Shown: positions 18,395-27,896 of the stretch, in pieces | Position numbering within the stretch: the stretch's first letter is position 1 | How the letters are laid out: every line of letters starts with the position of its first letter | DNA from: Cristatella mucedo | Lineage: Eukaryota > Bryozoa > Phylactolaemata > Cristatellidae | DNA length: 27,924 bases | NCBI GenBank assembly: GCA_009760855.2 | Contig: WPIO01000546.1 | Coordinates: 1-27,924 of the forward strand | Direction: 5' to 3' | Notes under the pieces: generated by a model | Database searches by the model: none | The model's input: only the letters and a program-made list of their open reading frames with translations | Told to the model about the DNA's origin: nothing | Translations under genes and position numbers: made by a program

Positions 18395-19213
18395 GTGAAT
18401 ACAATGTCTATTCAGCGGATCGATCCCAGAACAGTCAGATTCTCCGAGGCGTCAATGGCTGATAAATTTCCTGCGGAATCAAAATACTGTGGTATATATT
18501 CGGCTTTTACGGAAGACGTGTACGATCGTACTGGTATGCTAGGAGCAGTTCCATATTCTTCAGGTCAACTCACGTCCTTCTCAAACAGAATGCTCTTTTG
18601 GGCAAGAGATCAAAGAGTTATCTCATGCCTCGTGTTTGATGCAGATGCAATCTGCATGAAAAAACCCGGATACTTGTGACAAAAAATGTCCGTAAAGATT
18701 TACTGGGAGACCGATGCTAATACAGAAGGTGGAATTACTAAACAAGTTCACGAAGCATATGTATGTGCTAAGGATTACGGGGCCTGGATCGCTCTAAACT
18801 GTTCTTTTCAGGGAACAGATTTTCCTTTAGTTGGTAGTCCAGAACCGCCCACTGTGACCGGATATGATTCAATCTTAAGACCAGACTTGTTTCGTCTGGA
18901 TCGATCTGCTGACTGGACACGTGAAGAGTGCAATGCCAGTTTTGGTATAGAAAGGCTGCAGGAGCATATTGCTAAAGATGGCCTTGTGTATGCATGCAAA
19001 CCAACGGGCAACTTATTATACTTTAATTTGAATTGGTCATCACTATACCCATTCGATGAAATTGCAAAACATTTTTATTGTGATATGTACGTTGTTCATA
19101 CCAGAGTTAGTGTTAAAGCACTTGATGTCAATATGGATAATTGGGACCATAAGGATCGTCAAGCATACGAGGAAGAGATCCAGCAAATAAAGGAGAAAAA
19201 TTTTATATTCACA
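18395..19213 (+). pseudogene. ParB-like-domain exon, copy 1, with in-frame stop
   Basis: An exon of 819 nt, phase 0 at both ends, bounded by TTTTTCAG (acceptor) and ACA|GTAAGTC (donor). It starts VNTM, with an ATG at 18404. Residues IDPRTVRFSEAS ... LTSFSNRMLFWARDQ resemble the ParB-like/sulfiredoxin-like domain of bacterial and protist proteins (IDPxTIxFS ... LDNRRLxA). The rest (WETDANTEGG, VHEAYVCAKDYGAWIALNC, IERLQEHIAKDG, LNWSSLYPFDEIAKHFYC) is not recognised. By eye about half the residues match copy 2. A TGA at 18677-18679 interrupts it where copy 2 has Arg, and about 18 extra bases lie just before it. The key NRR of copy 2 is NRM here. This is probably a pseudogene, unless the stop region is spliced out as a tiny intron. 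Confidence 0.7.
18639..18657. repeat. Small perfect hairpin in exon copy 1
   Basis: ATGCAGAT-GCA-ATCTGCAT: 8-bp arms and a 3-base loop. It coincides with the roughly 18-nt insertion relative to copy 2. Confidence 0.8.
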
Positions 19214-19852
19214 GTAAGTCACACTTTCTTTGTAACCATTGTGTGGTTGAATATCAGAGTCACAATGAAAATCGTTGATGTGATTTGACTGCAACGTATT
19301 ATTTCTCGACATAAATGAATCTCATTGCATGCAGTGGTGACCGTTTCTTAGCTAAATTTCACAAGTAAACTGCGAATTCAGTAATTTCTAATTAATGCGT
19401 TTGTTTCACGAGCTTCGAATATCCGAATGAGGTAGCATAGCTCCGGAATCGTTGATGGAAGGCTAGTCATTCTATGGCGACTGCTCGATTGACTTATACC
19501 TTAAAGAAATGATTATTCTTTTACCCACTTGACTTATTTCATTGTTCTAGCATCAGCAGGTAGAACTGTGTCGGATTTTATATAAGAAGCTGGCTCTCTG
19601 TGCATGGTGATAGATTTTTATTCGGCTGCAGGCCAATCGGTAAAGACTCTTATTTGCGTTTTTTTACATAATATTACTAGCAAATATAAACGAAACAATT
19701 ACCTTGAAGATAATTTTTCATAACTATAACAAAATATTTGATACTGCTTTCCCATGACGGGTCTGCCGTATGGAATTTTCTTATTGGAGAACGTTATAAT
19801 TAAAATTTTAAAACCCTTAGCACCATAGGCTCACCAGGGGTCGCAAATATGA
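19214..19852. other. Intron or flank after exon copy 1, nothing firm
   Basis: Starts with the GTAAGT donor. A GGCTGCAG at about 19626 resembles the GGCTGCAG acceptor at 25379-25386 downstream of copy 2, but the following frame stops after three codons. No other feature was seen. Confidence 0.35.
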
Positions 19853-19860
19853 CACTAAAG

Positions 19861-20048
19861 TAGCAGTTGTCAACCTGTGGGTCGCGATTCCCTACTACGG
19901 TCGAACGACCCTTTCATAGGAGTCGCTTAAAACGGTCGGAAGGCATGTATTTCCACATTTCCCACACAACAACTTTTTGGTCGGGGGTCGCAAACACATC
20001 AGGAGCTGTATGAAATGATCGCTGCATTAGGGAGACTGAGAACCACTT
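19861..20048. mobile_element. hAT-like MITE, copy 2
   Basis: 188 bp with imperfect terminal inverted repeats (TAGCAGTTGTCAACC / GACTGAGAACCACTT) and an 8-bp near-duplication outside (CACTAAAG at 19853-19860, CACTAAGG at 20049-20056). An 8-bp duplication is typical of hAT transposases. Internal GTGGGTCGCGATTCCC, GTCGAACGACCCTTTCA, ATTTCCACATTTCCC and GGTCGGGGGTCGCAAACACAT recall the widespread animal hAT-Charlie-like short elements. No coding capacity. Confidence 0.8.
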
Positions 20049-20149
20049 CACTAAGGAGTGCTCTTGGCGAGCTTGCTCCCGTGGGTTCCTTCAGTTTACA
20101 GAGTCGCAGAGATTCAATTTAATTTACCGAAAACTTTATAGAGGATATG

Positions 20150-21700
20150 CAGTGTTAAGCACAAGTGTGGGCATTGTTTTAAGAAATTGGGGTCTGATGC
20201 AGATCTAGTCAAGTTAAAAGATCTCCTTCGAGTTTACACCTGGAGGCTTGAAATCGCAAGGGCTTCTTTTGTAACTCGTTACATGAAATCCTGCCAGTCA
20301 GATCCAGTACAGTAACTTCAGACCGTAGACAATTTACTGGCCAATTGTGAGAGATCTGACTCCGCAGATACTAACGGCTCAGGCGAAATGTATTCAGCCT
20401 TTTATGCTGAAAAGATTGTACGTATTCGTATCGTCATTACTTGTCTGTCGACTAAAGCAATCGGGGAATCCTAACCAGCTATCTTCCTCAGAGGATTTTC
20501 CAAGGTTTCTACATGGCATGTGGCTACCTTTATAAGACTTAGTAAAAAGAGCTCATTTCTTGAAGGCCATGTACCCTCATCTCTATCGTTTTAACTGGGA
20601 TGCTAACTTAGCCCGGCCGTTACCGAGATTTTAATAGCTTCTTTGGAAAAATATAATCTTAATTAAATCCATCGAACCGGTCATCGCTAGACCAATGCTA
20701 AAAATCCTGGATTAGATTCAGAGGTCCTTGCAAACTATCGTCCAGTTTCAATTTATTTTTACGACGATTTATTTAAATTGTCGCCGAGCAACTGGTAGCC
20801 TGTGTTGAATAAAAAAAGATATCAGATAAATTTCAAGCGAGCTTAAAGAGGCACCACTTCACTGAAACTCCTCTCAGCCAGCATACCCGGACGGGAAAAT
20901 CAATGCACTAGTTTTGCTAGTTATATCAGCTGCCTCGGAAGCCATCGATCGCGTCGTAATCCTAAAGCGATTGAGAACAACGATCGGTCTTGCAGACTAG
21001 GCACTGCCGTGGTTTCAATTGTACTTTTCTGATCGTGTTCAAAATGTGTCACGTGGGGGTCAGGTCTCACAAGCGAGACCATTCACCCGAGAAGTCCTAC
21101 AATGATCCGTTCTCGTTCCCTTGCTTTTCTCTGAATACTCAACCTTAGAGTAATGTAATTGATTGCCTGTGGAATAGGATATCACTTTTACGCTGGATAC
21201 AATCAGCTGTAATTGCCATTCAAACGGTCGGAATTTGCAGCAGCAACTGGCAAACTGAATGCTTGCTTTGCCAACATTCGATCCCACGTGAAAGTAAGTT
21301 TTTGAAGACTAAGTGACGATAAAGAAAACTGCTGCTCGTAGGACACTCTTAGCGTATGGATGGATTAGAAGGCTTTACTGTTATAATAAATGATGCTGTT
21401 GTACGACGACCAACTGTTCAAAATTTTAGTGTTATTTTTTCGAATAATCTAAATTTTAAACAATTTCTTCAGAAGATTGCACTTACATGTAGCAATCACG
21501 TCCAATCCGTCTCTAATGCTAAGAGCTGTCTTTAACTGGGGATTTTAAACAGTTCACCTGGCTCCTTAATTTAGTTTCAGCTTTAAAAATTGTAAATTGC
21601 AGCAAATGTAAAGCGCCTAGAGAGAGATTGAGTTCTCTGAGAGTGCTTTATCAAGTGCATTCCTATTCTTATTGTCATTAATTTTTGCTGGGCTGCCGAA
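20150..21700 (+). pseudogene. CR1-type LINE, second copy of the 16-17 kb family
   Basis: Nucleotide similarity to 16360-17540 is visible by eye: TTGGGGTCTGATGCAGATC at about 20187, also found at about 16386; the CAGTCAGATCCA/CAATCAGACCCA block; GACCATTCACCCGAGAAGTC for the CGVP region (about 21078); then CCTTGCTTTTCTC for the GPLLFS palm motif, and a GATAAAG..AACTGCTGCTCGTAGGACAC block for DKxELLLIGH (about 21318-21345). The 3' UTR has GTAAAGCGCCTAGAGAGAGATTGAG at about 21607-21632. Stops and indels are frequent, so no function remains. Confidence 0.72.
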
Positions 21701-22090
21701 AAAGAAGTTAGGCACCTTAGATGTCTAGCAATGTGGCTGCAGGGCTATTTTTCAAATCCCAGAGGTTTGACCACATGTCTTCTTTGATAAAAGAGCTAGG
21801 ATGGCTGCCTGTCCATCAACAGATACAAAGAAAAGTTCTTATGCTGACCCACATAGCTCGCCACGGCTTGACACCTCCATACCAAGCTGTACCGTTACAT
21901 CAGTTTCAGCCTCCTCGTGCCCTTGGGTCCTGTTTAGACAATAATCTTTCTATTCTATTTTTCTACCCAAATACCGTTTTTTAGCTCTGAACGGCCTAGG
22001 CTGTGGGACCCTCTTCAACACTTCTTATGCAACCACAGCTACTCTCCTTCTGCTTGGTGTGGCACATCCTTTACATAGATCTAGAGCTGA
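21700..22090 (+). pseudogene. CR1-type LINE C-terminal fragment
   Basis: Open frame 21721-21984 has NVAAGLFFKSQRFDHM, IKELGWLPVHQQIQRKVLMLTH and ARHGLTPPY, the C-terminal region of ORF2. After it, RPRLWDPL (about 21990) continues the homology in another frame. The wording differs from the fragments at 9492 and 15059, so this is a separate subfamily. It sits directly after the 3' UTR of the previous LINE. Confidence 0.72.
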
Positions 22091-24021
22091 TACTTTCCTT
22101 CTAATCACTAACTCAACTGATATCATGAATCTGCTATGCTTTTTACGTTCTAGTTGTTGCGTAAGTCACTTAGGTTGTGAGTGTGCTAAGCAACTCTCTC
22201 ATTCATTACACCTGCACAGTCACTAGCGATTCGTGCAGTTACGGACATTGATACATTACATCGACATCACATTGTACTCTTTGGAAGTTGTTTTACAATT
22301 TCTCCGAGTGTATAGTGGGAGCTTCCTTGACTAAATGTAATAAGCTGCAACGTTGTACCTTAGCTTGAAAGAAGTAACCCAGAGTGACTCGCCCTTAGAT
22401 GAGCCGGTTGGAGTAAGATCACGAGCGCTTTCTTTCTGCTGCTATATGTGCTTTGAATTTATTGAGGCCTAGCTCAGAACGGCACAGTGAGCTTGTGTCT
22501 TTTCTGCACGTTCATTCTGCCGTTGTGGAAGTGACTTCTTAAGGCTTTTTGGCTGATTGTCAGTTTCAGCTTAAACCCGGTGCACATAATGGCAACAAGC
22601 CTCGACTGCTGCGGATGCTGCAAGAGCCACATTGTTTCACATCCCACGGACGTGCCTGCCCAGGCTTCTGATGAGAATGAAAGTCGAACTAACTGAATGG
22701 CACTAACTTTGTTTTATTCTTCTGTTAGCGGCCTCTCCGGACTGCTTGGTTGAAAATCTTCGCAATTTAGAACTGATATCTTAGCATCTATTATGGCGAA
22801 TACAGTAGAACATCTTTTACACTGATCAACCGGAAATGCAAGGTTTTGGCTTGCATGATCTGGTGATGTGAAAATTACCACCAAATCAAAGATACTCTGA
22901 CTGGGGATAATCTCAATATTGAAAATCTCTATTTAACCTGATGATTCCATTGTTATTTCTTTTTTTCTTCATAGATGTGTGAATGCTAAGCCTGTGCATT
23001 TTACTTCTACCCAAAAAGCCATTGGATGTAATTACTGAGGTATATTTATGCAGCCTTTAGGACTAAGTGGATATTACTCAATTGATGATTTTGTAAGTCA
23101 GCCACAGAGTATCTAGCTGGCAATAACCTCGCATTTTTGAATCCGACACAACAACGGCCGTAGAGATATTTTGGAGCTGCAAACCTAGCATCCGTATTGT
23201 ATTTTTGGATTTACATGTGGGTAATCTTTAAGTCGTGAAATCGCTTGACCGATTCCTTGTTTCTTTGGTAAATAATTGAAGAGTACTGCATGTTTATTGG
23301 AGTTGGTATTGCAAACTGATTTTGTTTATCATCTACCGTCTGAATGCAATTGTGCATACATTAGGACACGTTCAGCTTAGATTGTTGAGCTATGCTTAAA
23401 TTTGCCTACTCTAAGGTTTTTGGATTAAGTTATTAGCATAATTGAAGGACCAGAATAGAAGGAGCTAGTGGCAGGATGAGACGTCCGTTCGGTGAGCGTT
23501 TCAAGTCGATAGTGCAAAGCGTGATAAGGACCGGGCAAGCTTTAAGTGACCTAACCAAGAACTTCGAAAATAGGTAGACGGAAGCTAAGTGTGGAGAGTT
23601 ATAAACCGCTAGCTCATTTACAATTGATCACACGATGACCTAATTCTGCAGTTAATCTATCAATTCAAAACTTCTCGCTTAATATATACTCTTGAAAATT
23701 TAAAATATAAATTGTGGTCCATTGATCACAGTTTGCAAAGGATAACTAAGTGCAAGGATAGCTAAATAATGGTAGCTGTGACCGCATTCTATTGGAGTTA
23801 TAGTTTTTAAATCTTGATTGTATCATTTCAGCTGAAACCAATGTAGTTGTTTGCATCAGTAAGGTGACTTTATTGAAAGTGGAAATTTAACCTTCCATTG
23901 GTTGGCAGTCTCAAACTCCTGGCATGGCACGACGAAGATCCCTGAGGCTACTTTTTGGTATCGACTCTGAGCTTGTGTCTTGAATGTTCCAAGTAACGTT
24001 CCGGTTTAAATTGATTTGTAG
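22091..24021. other. Intergenic stretch, nothing recognised
   Basis: Only short frames. No repeat family or RNA gene was seen. The final bases (TTAAATTGATTTGTAG) form the splice acceptor of exon copy 2, ending at 24021. An upstream coding exon must exist if the gene starts elsewhere, but I could not identify it. Confidence 0.4.
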
Positions 24022-24831
24022 ACTACCACAGTGCTTAATCGGCTAATCGACCCAAAGACAATAAAATTCTCTGCGGCATCAATCCTAGATAAATTCAACG
24101 TGCACGGCATCGACCGAGATATATATTCAGCTTTTACAGAGGAACAGTATAATCAGACTGGTGAAATTGAAGTCTTTCAATATTCTTCAGGACTACTCAC
24201 TACCTTCGACAATCGCAGGCTCTTTTGGGCAAGAGAGCAAAGAGATATCTTGTGCTGCGTGTTCACGGCAGATGACGGCGGATACGAACGGTTCGAAACC
24301 CTCGACATCTGCTGGGAAACTGATGCTAGAACAGACAGCGGCTATACTAGGCAAGTCCATGAAGCAAGTATCAAGCCTAAGAATGGTGGAGCGTGGATTG
24401 CTCTTAAATGTGCCCAGCAGGGAAAGGATTTTCCTTTAGACGGTAGTCTGGATCTTCCAACAGTAGTACCCCGACCGAAGTATCTATTGAAGCGACCTTT
24501 ATATAGAAAGGTTGGAGTAACTCGCCAAAGACGTATAGAGCTTCCCTCAATTTATGGTATAGACTCTCTTCAGGAGCATCTTCAGAAAGACGGCCAGGTT
24601 TTTGTAGGAGATGCGGACAGATATTTACACTTGAATAAGAACTGGTCGACAATGTTTCGAAGCTGCGAATTAAAAAATCATTTTACTTGTCTGTCATACG
24701 AAAGGCACATGGGTGTTGTTATTCAAGCGGTGGATGCCAACAGAAATAATTGGAATGGTTTTGAGAAAGAAGAATATGACTTGGAGATCAGACATTTAAA
24801 TGAGCAGCATGACTACTATGAAAGGGATGAA
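24022..24831 (+). CDS. ParB-like-domain protein, large exon, copy 2 (open)
   Basis: A fully open exon of 810 nt (270 codons), phase 0 at both ends, between GATTTGTAG and GAA|GTAAGT. Residues 7-80 (IDPKTIKFSAASILDKF ... LLTTFDNRRLFWAREQ) resemble the ParB-like/sulfiredoxin-like domain, in which the Arg-rich DNRR motif is the family's signature. Residues about 93-270 (WETDARTDSG, RQVHEASIKPKNGGAWIAL, GIDSLQEHLQKDG, LNKNWSTMFRS, IQAVDANRNNWNGF) are unrecognised, and the end (EEYDLEIRHLNEQHDYYERDE) is highly charged and possibly helical. The codon matching the ATG of copy 1 is GTG here and no early ATG exists, so translation must begin in an upstream exon or this copy has lost its start. Function unknown: DNA binding, nuclease or kinase-like activity are all known for this fold. 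Confidence 0.72.
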
Positions 24832-25386
24832 GTAAGTCGTACATTGCTGCTTGCGATATTGCCTCGCATGTTTTAGTGATAACGATGGTCATGCACGAGG
24901 CTGGGCTGATATATCTAATTTTTAGAAGGTCGGATACATTGAAGCGAAAGTAATTATCAGTCGCAGCATTCCTCTAAGTTACGAGAATACAACAGCGTCG
25001 ATTATGAGTGTATTTTTCCGTCTTGCATTGGCCAGATAGGATGGTTTAGCTCGATAGTCAGAGCTGGGAGACTTCTTTTATACTAACTCCTGCGTGTAAC
25101 ATTGAGCCGTTTTTAGGTCTTGAAGTGCTAATATCTTGAGCTCTCAAAGTGTAACTGGAATATATTGTATGGATTTTCACTGAAAGTTCTCATTGTTCCC
25201 TTCGTATAGTTTGGATAGATGAAAATTAATGAGAATAAAAACAATATGTATAATAATAATACCCTTGTTCACCCTCTGAGAACTGAATCTTTTTCAATTC
25301 ACTTTACATTTGTTGTAAGGGATACATTAACAAGCATCAGGTGGCATATTGCAGGCCCAGCTATCATATATGTTTAATGGCTGCAG
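24832..25386 (+). other. Probable intron after exon copy 2
   Basis: Begins GTAAGTCG and could end at TGGCTGCAG (25378-25386). The 3' limit depends on the doubtful exon at 25387. No other feature was recognised inside. Confidence 0.35.
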
Positions 25387-25506
25387 GCTCAGATTAATGA
25401 GAATATAAAGAAAAAACCTCATGAACCGAATAAGGCCGTCAGAAAATGGATATGTTTACAGGATTTCCTTAGACGCTGTAAAGTCAGGGAAATCGTGATG
25501 CCCTAG
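25387..25506 (+). CDS. Candidate terminal exon of the copy 2 gene
   Basis: After the acceptor CTGCAG the frame reads AQINENIKKKPHEPNKAVRK ... and ends after 39 residues at TAG 25504-25506. The phase (0) fits the donor at 24831, and the basic, charged residues would continue the charged end of the large exon. Against it, the minus strand of about 25440-25530 resembles the C-terminus of a CR1 LINE (SPKDLKPLLGHHDF against PSKTLKFYGKHEF at 15300), so the frame may be accidental or an exonised antisense LINE. Confidence 0.3.
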   Translation, partial: AQINENIKKKPHEPNKAVRKWICLQDFLRRCKVREIVMP

Positions 25507-25810
25507 AAGTGGCTTCAAATCCTTGGGAGAATGCAAACTGAGGAGCTGTCTCCGAAGAGTTGTGATATTCCTTTGAGGTATACGTTAACGATGAGGTTCG
25601 GAATAGCTTGGCGTGCGAAGCTTAGCCTTGTGTACGACTAGGTTTGATACTTAGGCTGAAGCCATATAATGAAAGAACCTAAAACGTGGTGAAAAACCTT
25701 TAAGTCAGTGAGCTGCTTGTGCGGGAGCCAGCACTGAATGGTGAGAACTGGAATTCTCAAGCTCATGACATAATAGCCTAGCTGAGGTATTTAACACCGA
25801 CTGTGAACAC
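25440..25810 (-). pseudogene. CR1-type LINE C-terminal fragment
   Basis: On the minus strand: VLNTSARLLCHELENSSSHH (about 25800-25740), then in another frame IQCWLPHKQLTDLKVFHHVL (about 25735-25680), then RRQLLSLHSPKDLKPLLGHHDF (about 25555-25480). These follow the order of the ORF2 C-terminus seen at 9707-9492 and 15059-15411. No RT core is present. The end toward 25440 is uncertain. Confidence 0.65.
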
Positions 25811-26357
25811 CTGATTGCCGAGATCGAGATCGAACATTGCAAGTCATGATTGTAATCTTAGCTCGACTAATATAATTCATGGGCTGAGCTTAGTATGCCA
25901 TTTGAATATATTCCACCTAGAAATTAACAGCATAGAAGCAATTATAACAGATAGAAATACTGAGCAATTAACTAATAGCAGGCCGGATGTCTATGCCTGC
26001 ATCAGCAGAGAGATTTAAAGTACCACCCAACCAATGTCAGCATTTGACAAGTAGTATGTATTGAAAAACCTGAACTTTGCTTCTCATTCAAATTGGTTAC
26101 AGATTTTCTCTATGGATTTGTGTGGATTTAGTAGCCTCACGACTTATAATTGTAAGATTGTCTTACGTCTACATAAAAAAAATCGAAATAGAGAGCGGAC
26201 TAACTCATCAATTAAGATTTTTCTTGACAGACTATATGGACAACTTGGCTAGAGATTTTCTAGAAAATTAAGCTTACTAAGTAATGACAATCGTGTTCTA
26301 TTTTAAGCATTTTTATTTTGTAAAGTCACGAATGGCAAGTCTATAATTTAAATTTAG
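25811..26357. other. AT-rich stretch, nothing recognised
   Basis: Open frames at 25815-26018 and 26061-26271 have no recognisable motif and overlap one another. Treated as non-coding. Confidence 0.35.
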
Positions 26358-26444
26358 GAATCGACTGACTTTGAAGATTAAGCTGAAGACTCGTGGTGAA
26401 GAAGCTCACAGCATACGGATGTTTTGGCTTGGATCTTGGAAAAG
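26358..26444 (+). CDS. Weak candidate internal exon (87 nt)
   Basis: Between AATTTAAATTTAG and AAAAG|GTAAGA lies an 87-nt segment, open in one frame (RLTLKIKLKTRGEEAHSIRM ...), symmetric in phase (1-1). The splice sites look good but the segment is short and the protein is not recognised, so chance is possible. Confidence 0.22.
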
Positions 26445-26895
26445 GTAAGACATCAGATAAACGTGTAGAAACGTTCGTTGCTTGCTCGGTGCTTTAACGG
26501 TCGCCGCATACCATGCTGATGTATGTGCTCACAGTATCTGTGAGAAAGTGTTTTTTTCTAAAATGATAGCTGCTGACTGGTATAGCATGGCATCAACCAT
26601 TCTTTTCTTAGACTTTCTGAATAACCGAATGCAATTACACTGCTGGTAACCCTTTCGACTACCGAAAGTGCACTATGTTCAAACATGAGTATGGCTGTCA
26701 CTATACGGTTGGCTCATCTGACTGTTGTACCTAGCTCACTAAAGGCGGTAGCTTTATTATGACCGATGACCGAATGCATGAAATAAAGAAAAACGCATTG
26801 AGGTCTCATACTATGCCCATAATCCAGTATTGTCGTCGTTGCTTGATAGACAGCCGGTTGAATTAAGGAAATATGCCAGTAGCTGTAATGGACTG
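26445..26895. other. No feature recognised
   Basis: Short frames only. No repeat or RNA gene was seen. Confidence 0.35.
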
Positions 26896-26957
26896 TTCGT
26901 ACCTAACCATGGATGTGATCACACTGCTCGTACCTAACCATGGATGTGATCACACTG
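26896..26957. repeat. 31-bp tandem duplication
   Basis: (T/C)TCGTACCTAACCATGGATG... occurs at 26896-26926 and 26927-26957 with a single mismatch at the first base, so the duplication is recent. Confidence 0.92.
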
Positions 26958-27504
26958 CTCAGCTCTTGTGAAAGCTAACGTGCCCCTGAGCCCTCAATTT
27001 ATCCTGTTTCGATCGCTGGTTAAGAAATAATCAGCAAACTAAGTTTTACTTTTAGGGCTGCTATTATCTACCGTCGTAAATTGTTGCGACTCTTACGGTC
27101 TTACTGCATCTTTGTACCTTTGACTCCACTTCCCTTGACATGAGCAATATGGCCTATGAGGCATCTGCTGTGTCTTCCTCCCTTTGCATGAAGATTAAGG
27201 CACATTAAAAACCTGAGAACAATGTTTTTATTTTCGGATTATTCAGTAGAAGCAGCATCTTCTTCCTGGCAGGTGACAGCGACTTTAGCCATGCCTTGGA
27301 ACACCAGTGGAAAAATCGGACGTTAAAGCTGCAGTGCTTCGTTATTGTAAAGACTGGTGATATTTTTTGCTTTCCAAAATATAAAAGTGTTGTAAAGAGA
27401 TTGTCAGATTTGCATAACGAAGATTTCAAGAGGAGGTCTGAATGAGGCATTTAATTACCTCTTCAACTCTCCAGCATGTTCAATATCGATCCCAAATTTC
27501 AAAA
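26958..27504. other. No gene supported
   Basis: A minus-strand open frame (27450-27205, 81 codons) has no recognisable domain, and its start context and surroundings give no support. No repeat family was recognised. Confidence 0.35.
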
Positions 27505-27790
27505 TTTAGTTGCCTTCATGTATAGTGCACCCTGTCATTTTCTTGTTTTCGGGAGAGGCCTAAATAAGTATAAGACGTTGCCTAATTTGACCTGCTGGAT
27601 ATGCCTGTCGTAATAGGTTTCTCGATAGTTTTAGAGATCTTAGGTTTGAGGAATATCTATTGCCAGATGCTTAATTTCGTAGTCGTTATCTGTATTGTGC
27701 AGGTTCATTTTCCTGTTGCAGAAAGGGCACGGATCTATGTAAGACGTCGACTATTCTGACCTGCTAGAAATGACGGCCGTTGCTGACTCT
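27505..27790 (+). repeat. Diverged tandem duplication, offset about 169 bp
   Basis: 27513-27620 and about 27685-27790 share TAT(A/T)GTGCA, CATTTTC(T/C)TGTT, TAAGACGT and TGACCTGCT(G/A)GA(T/A)ATG in order. TAAGACG is at 27571 and 27740, and CCTGCT at 27591 and 27760. The second copy has a splice-acceptor-like TTTTCCTGTTGCAG (to 27721) that the first lacks. Confidence 0.65.
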
Positions 27791-27896
27791 GATGCGGATT
27801 ACATATTCCTTAAAGCACAGCATCAGCGTTCTGAGTTGCTGGCACTTCAAAAGCATTCTGAGTTGCTAGCACTTCAAAAGCACGACAATTTTGGAA
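27742..27896 (+). CDS. Possible 3' coding end with a 9-residue tandem repeat
   Basis: One frame reads DVDYSDLLEMTAVADSDADY ... and ends at TAA 27894-27896, with an in-frame stop just before 27742, so an upstream splice acceptor would be needed. It contains SELLALQKH twice in a row (27829-27855 and 27856-27882, 27 bp each, one or two differences). The acidic then Gln/Lys/His-rich composition is not random-looking, but no family is recognised. In the first duplicate (from 27577) the corresponding frame has a stop at the Tyr position. Confidence 0.3.

Noticed and set aside
18677-18679. TGA in exon copy 1 read as selenocysteine
   Set aside because: Copy 2 has Arg there, not Cys. An extra insertion lies beside the stop and no SECIS-like structure was looked for or seen. 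A nonsense mutation is simpler.
27205-27450. Minus-strand open frame of 81 codons
   Set aside because: No recognisable domain and no repeat relationship. A single open frame of this length is expected by chance in about 28 kb.
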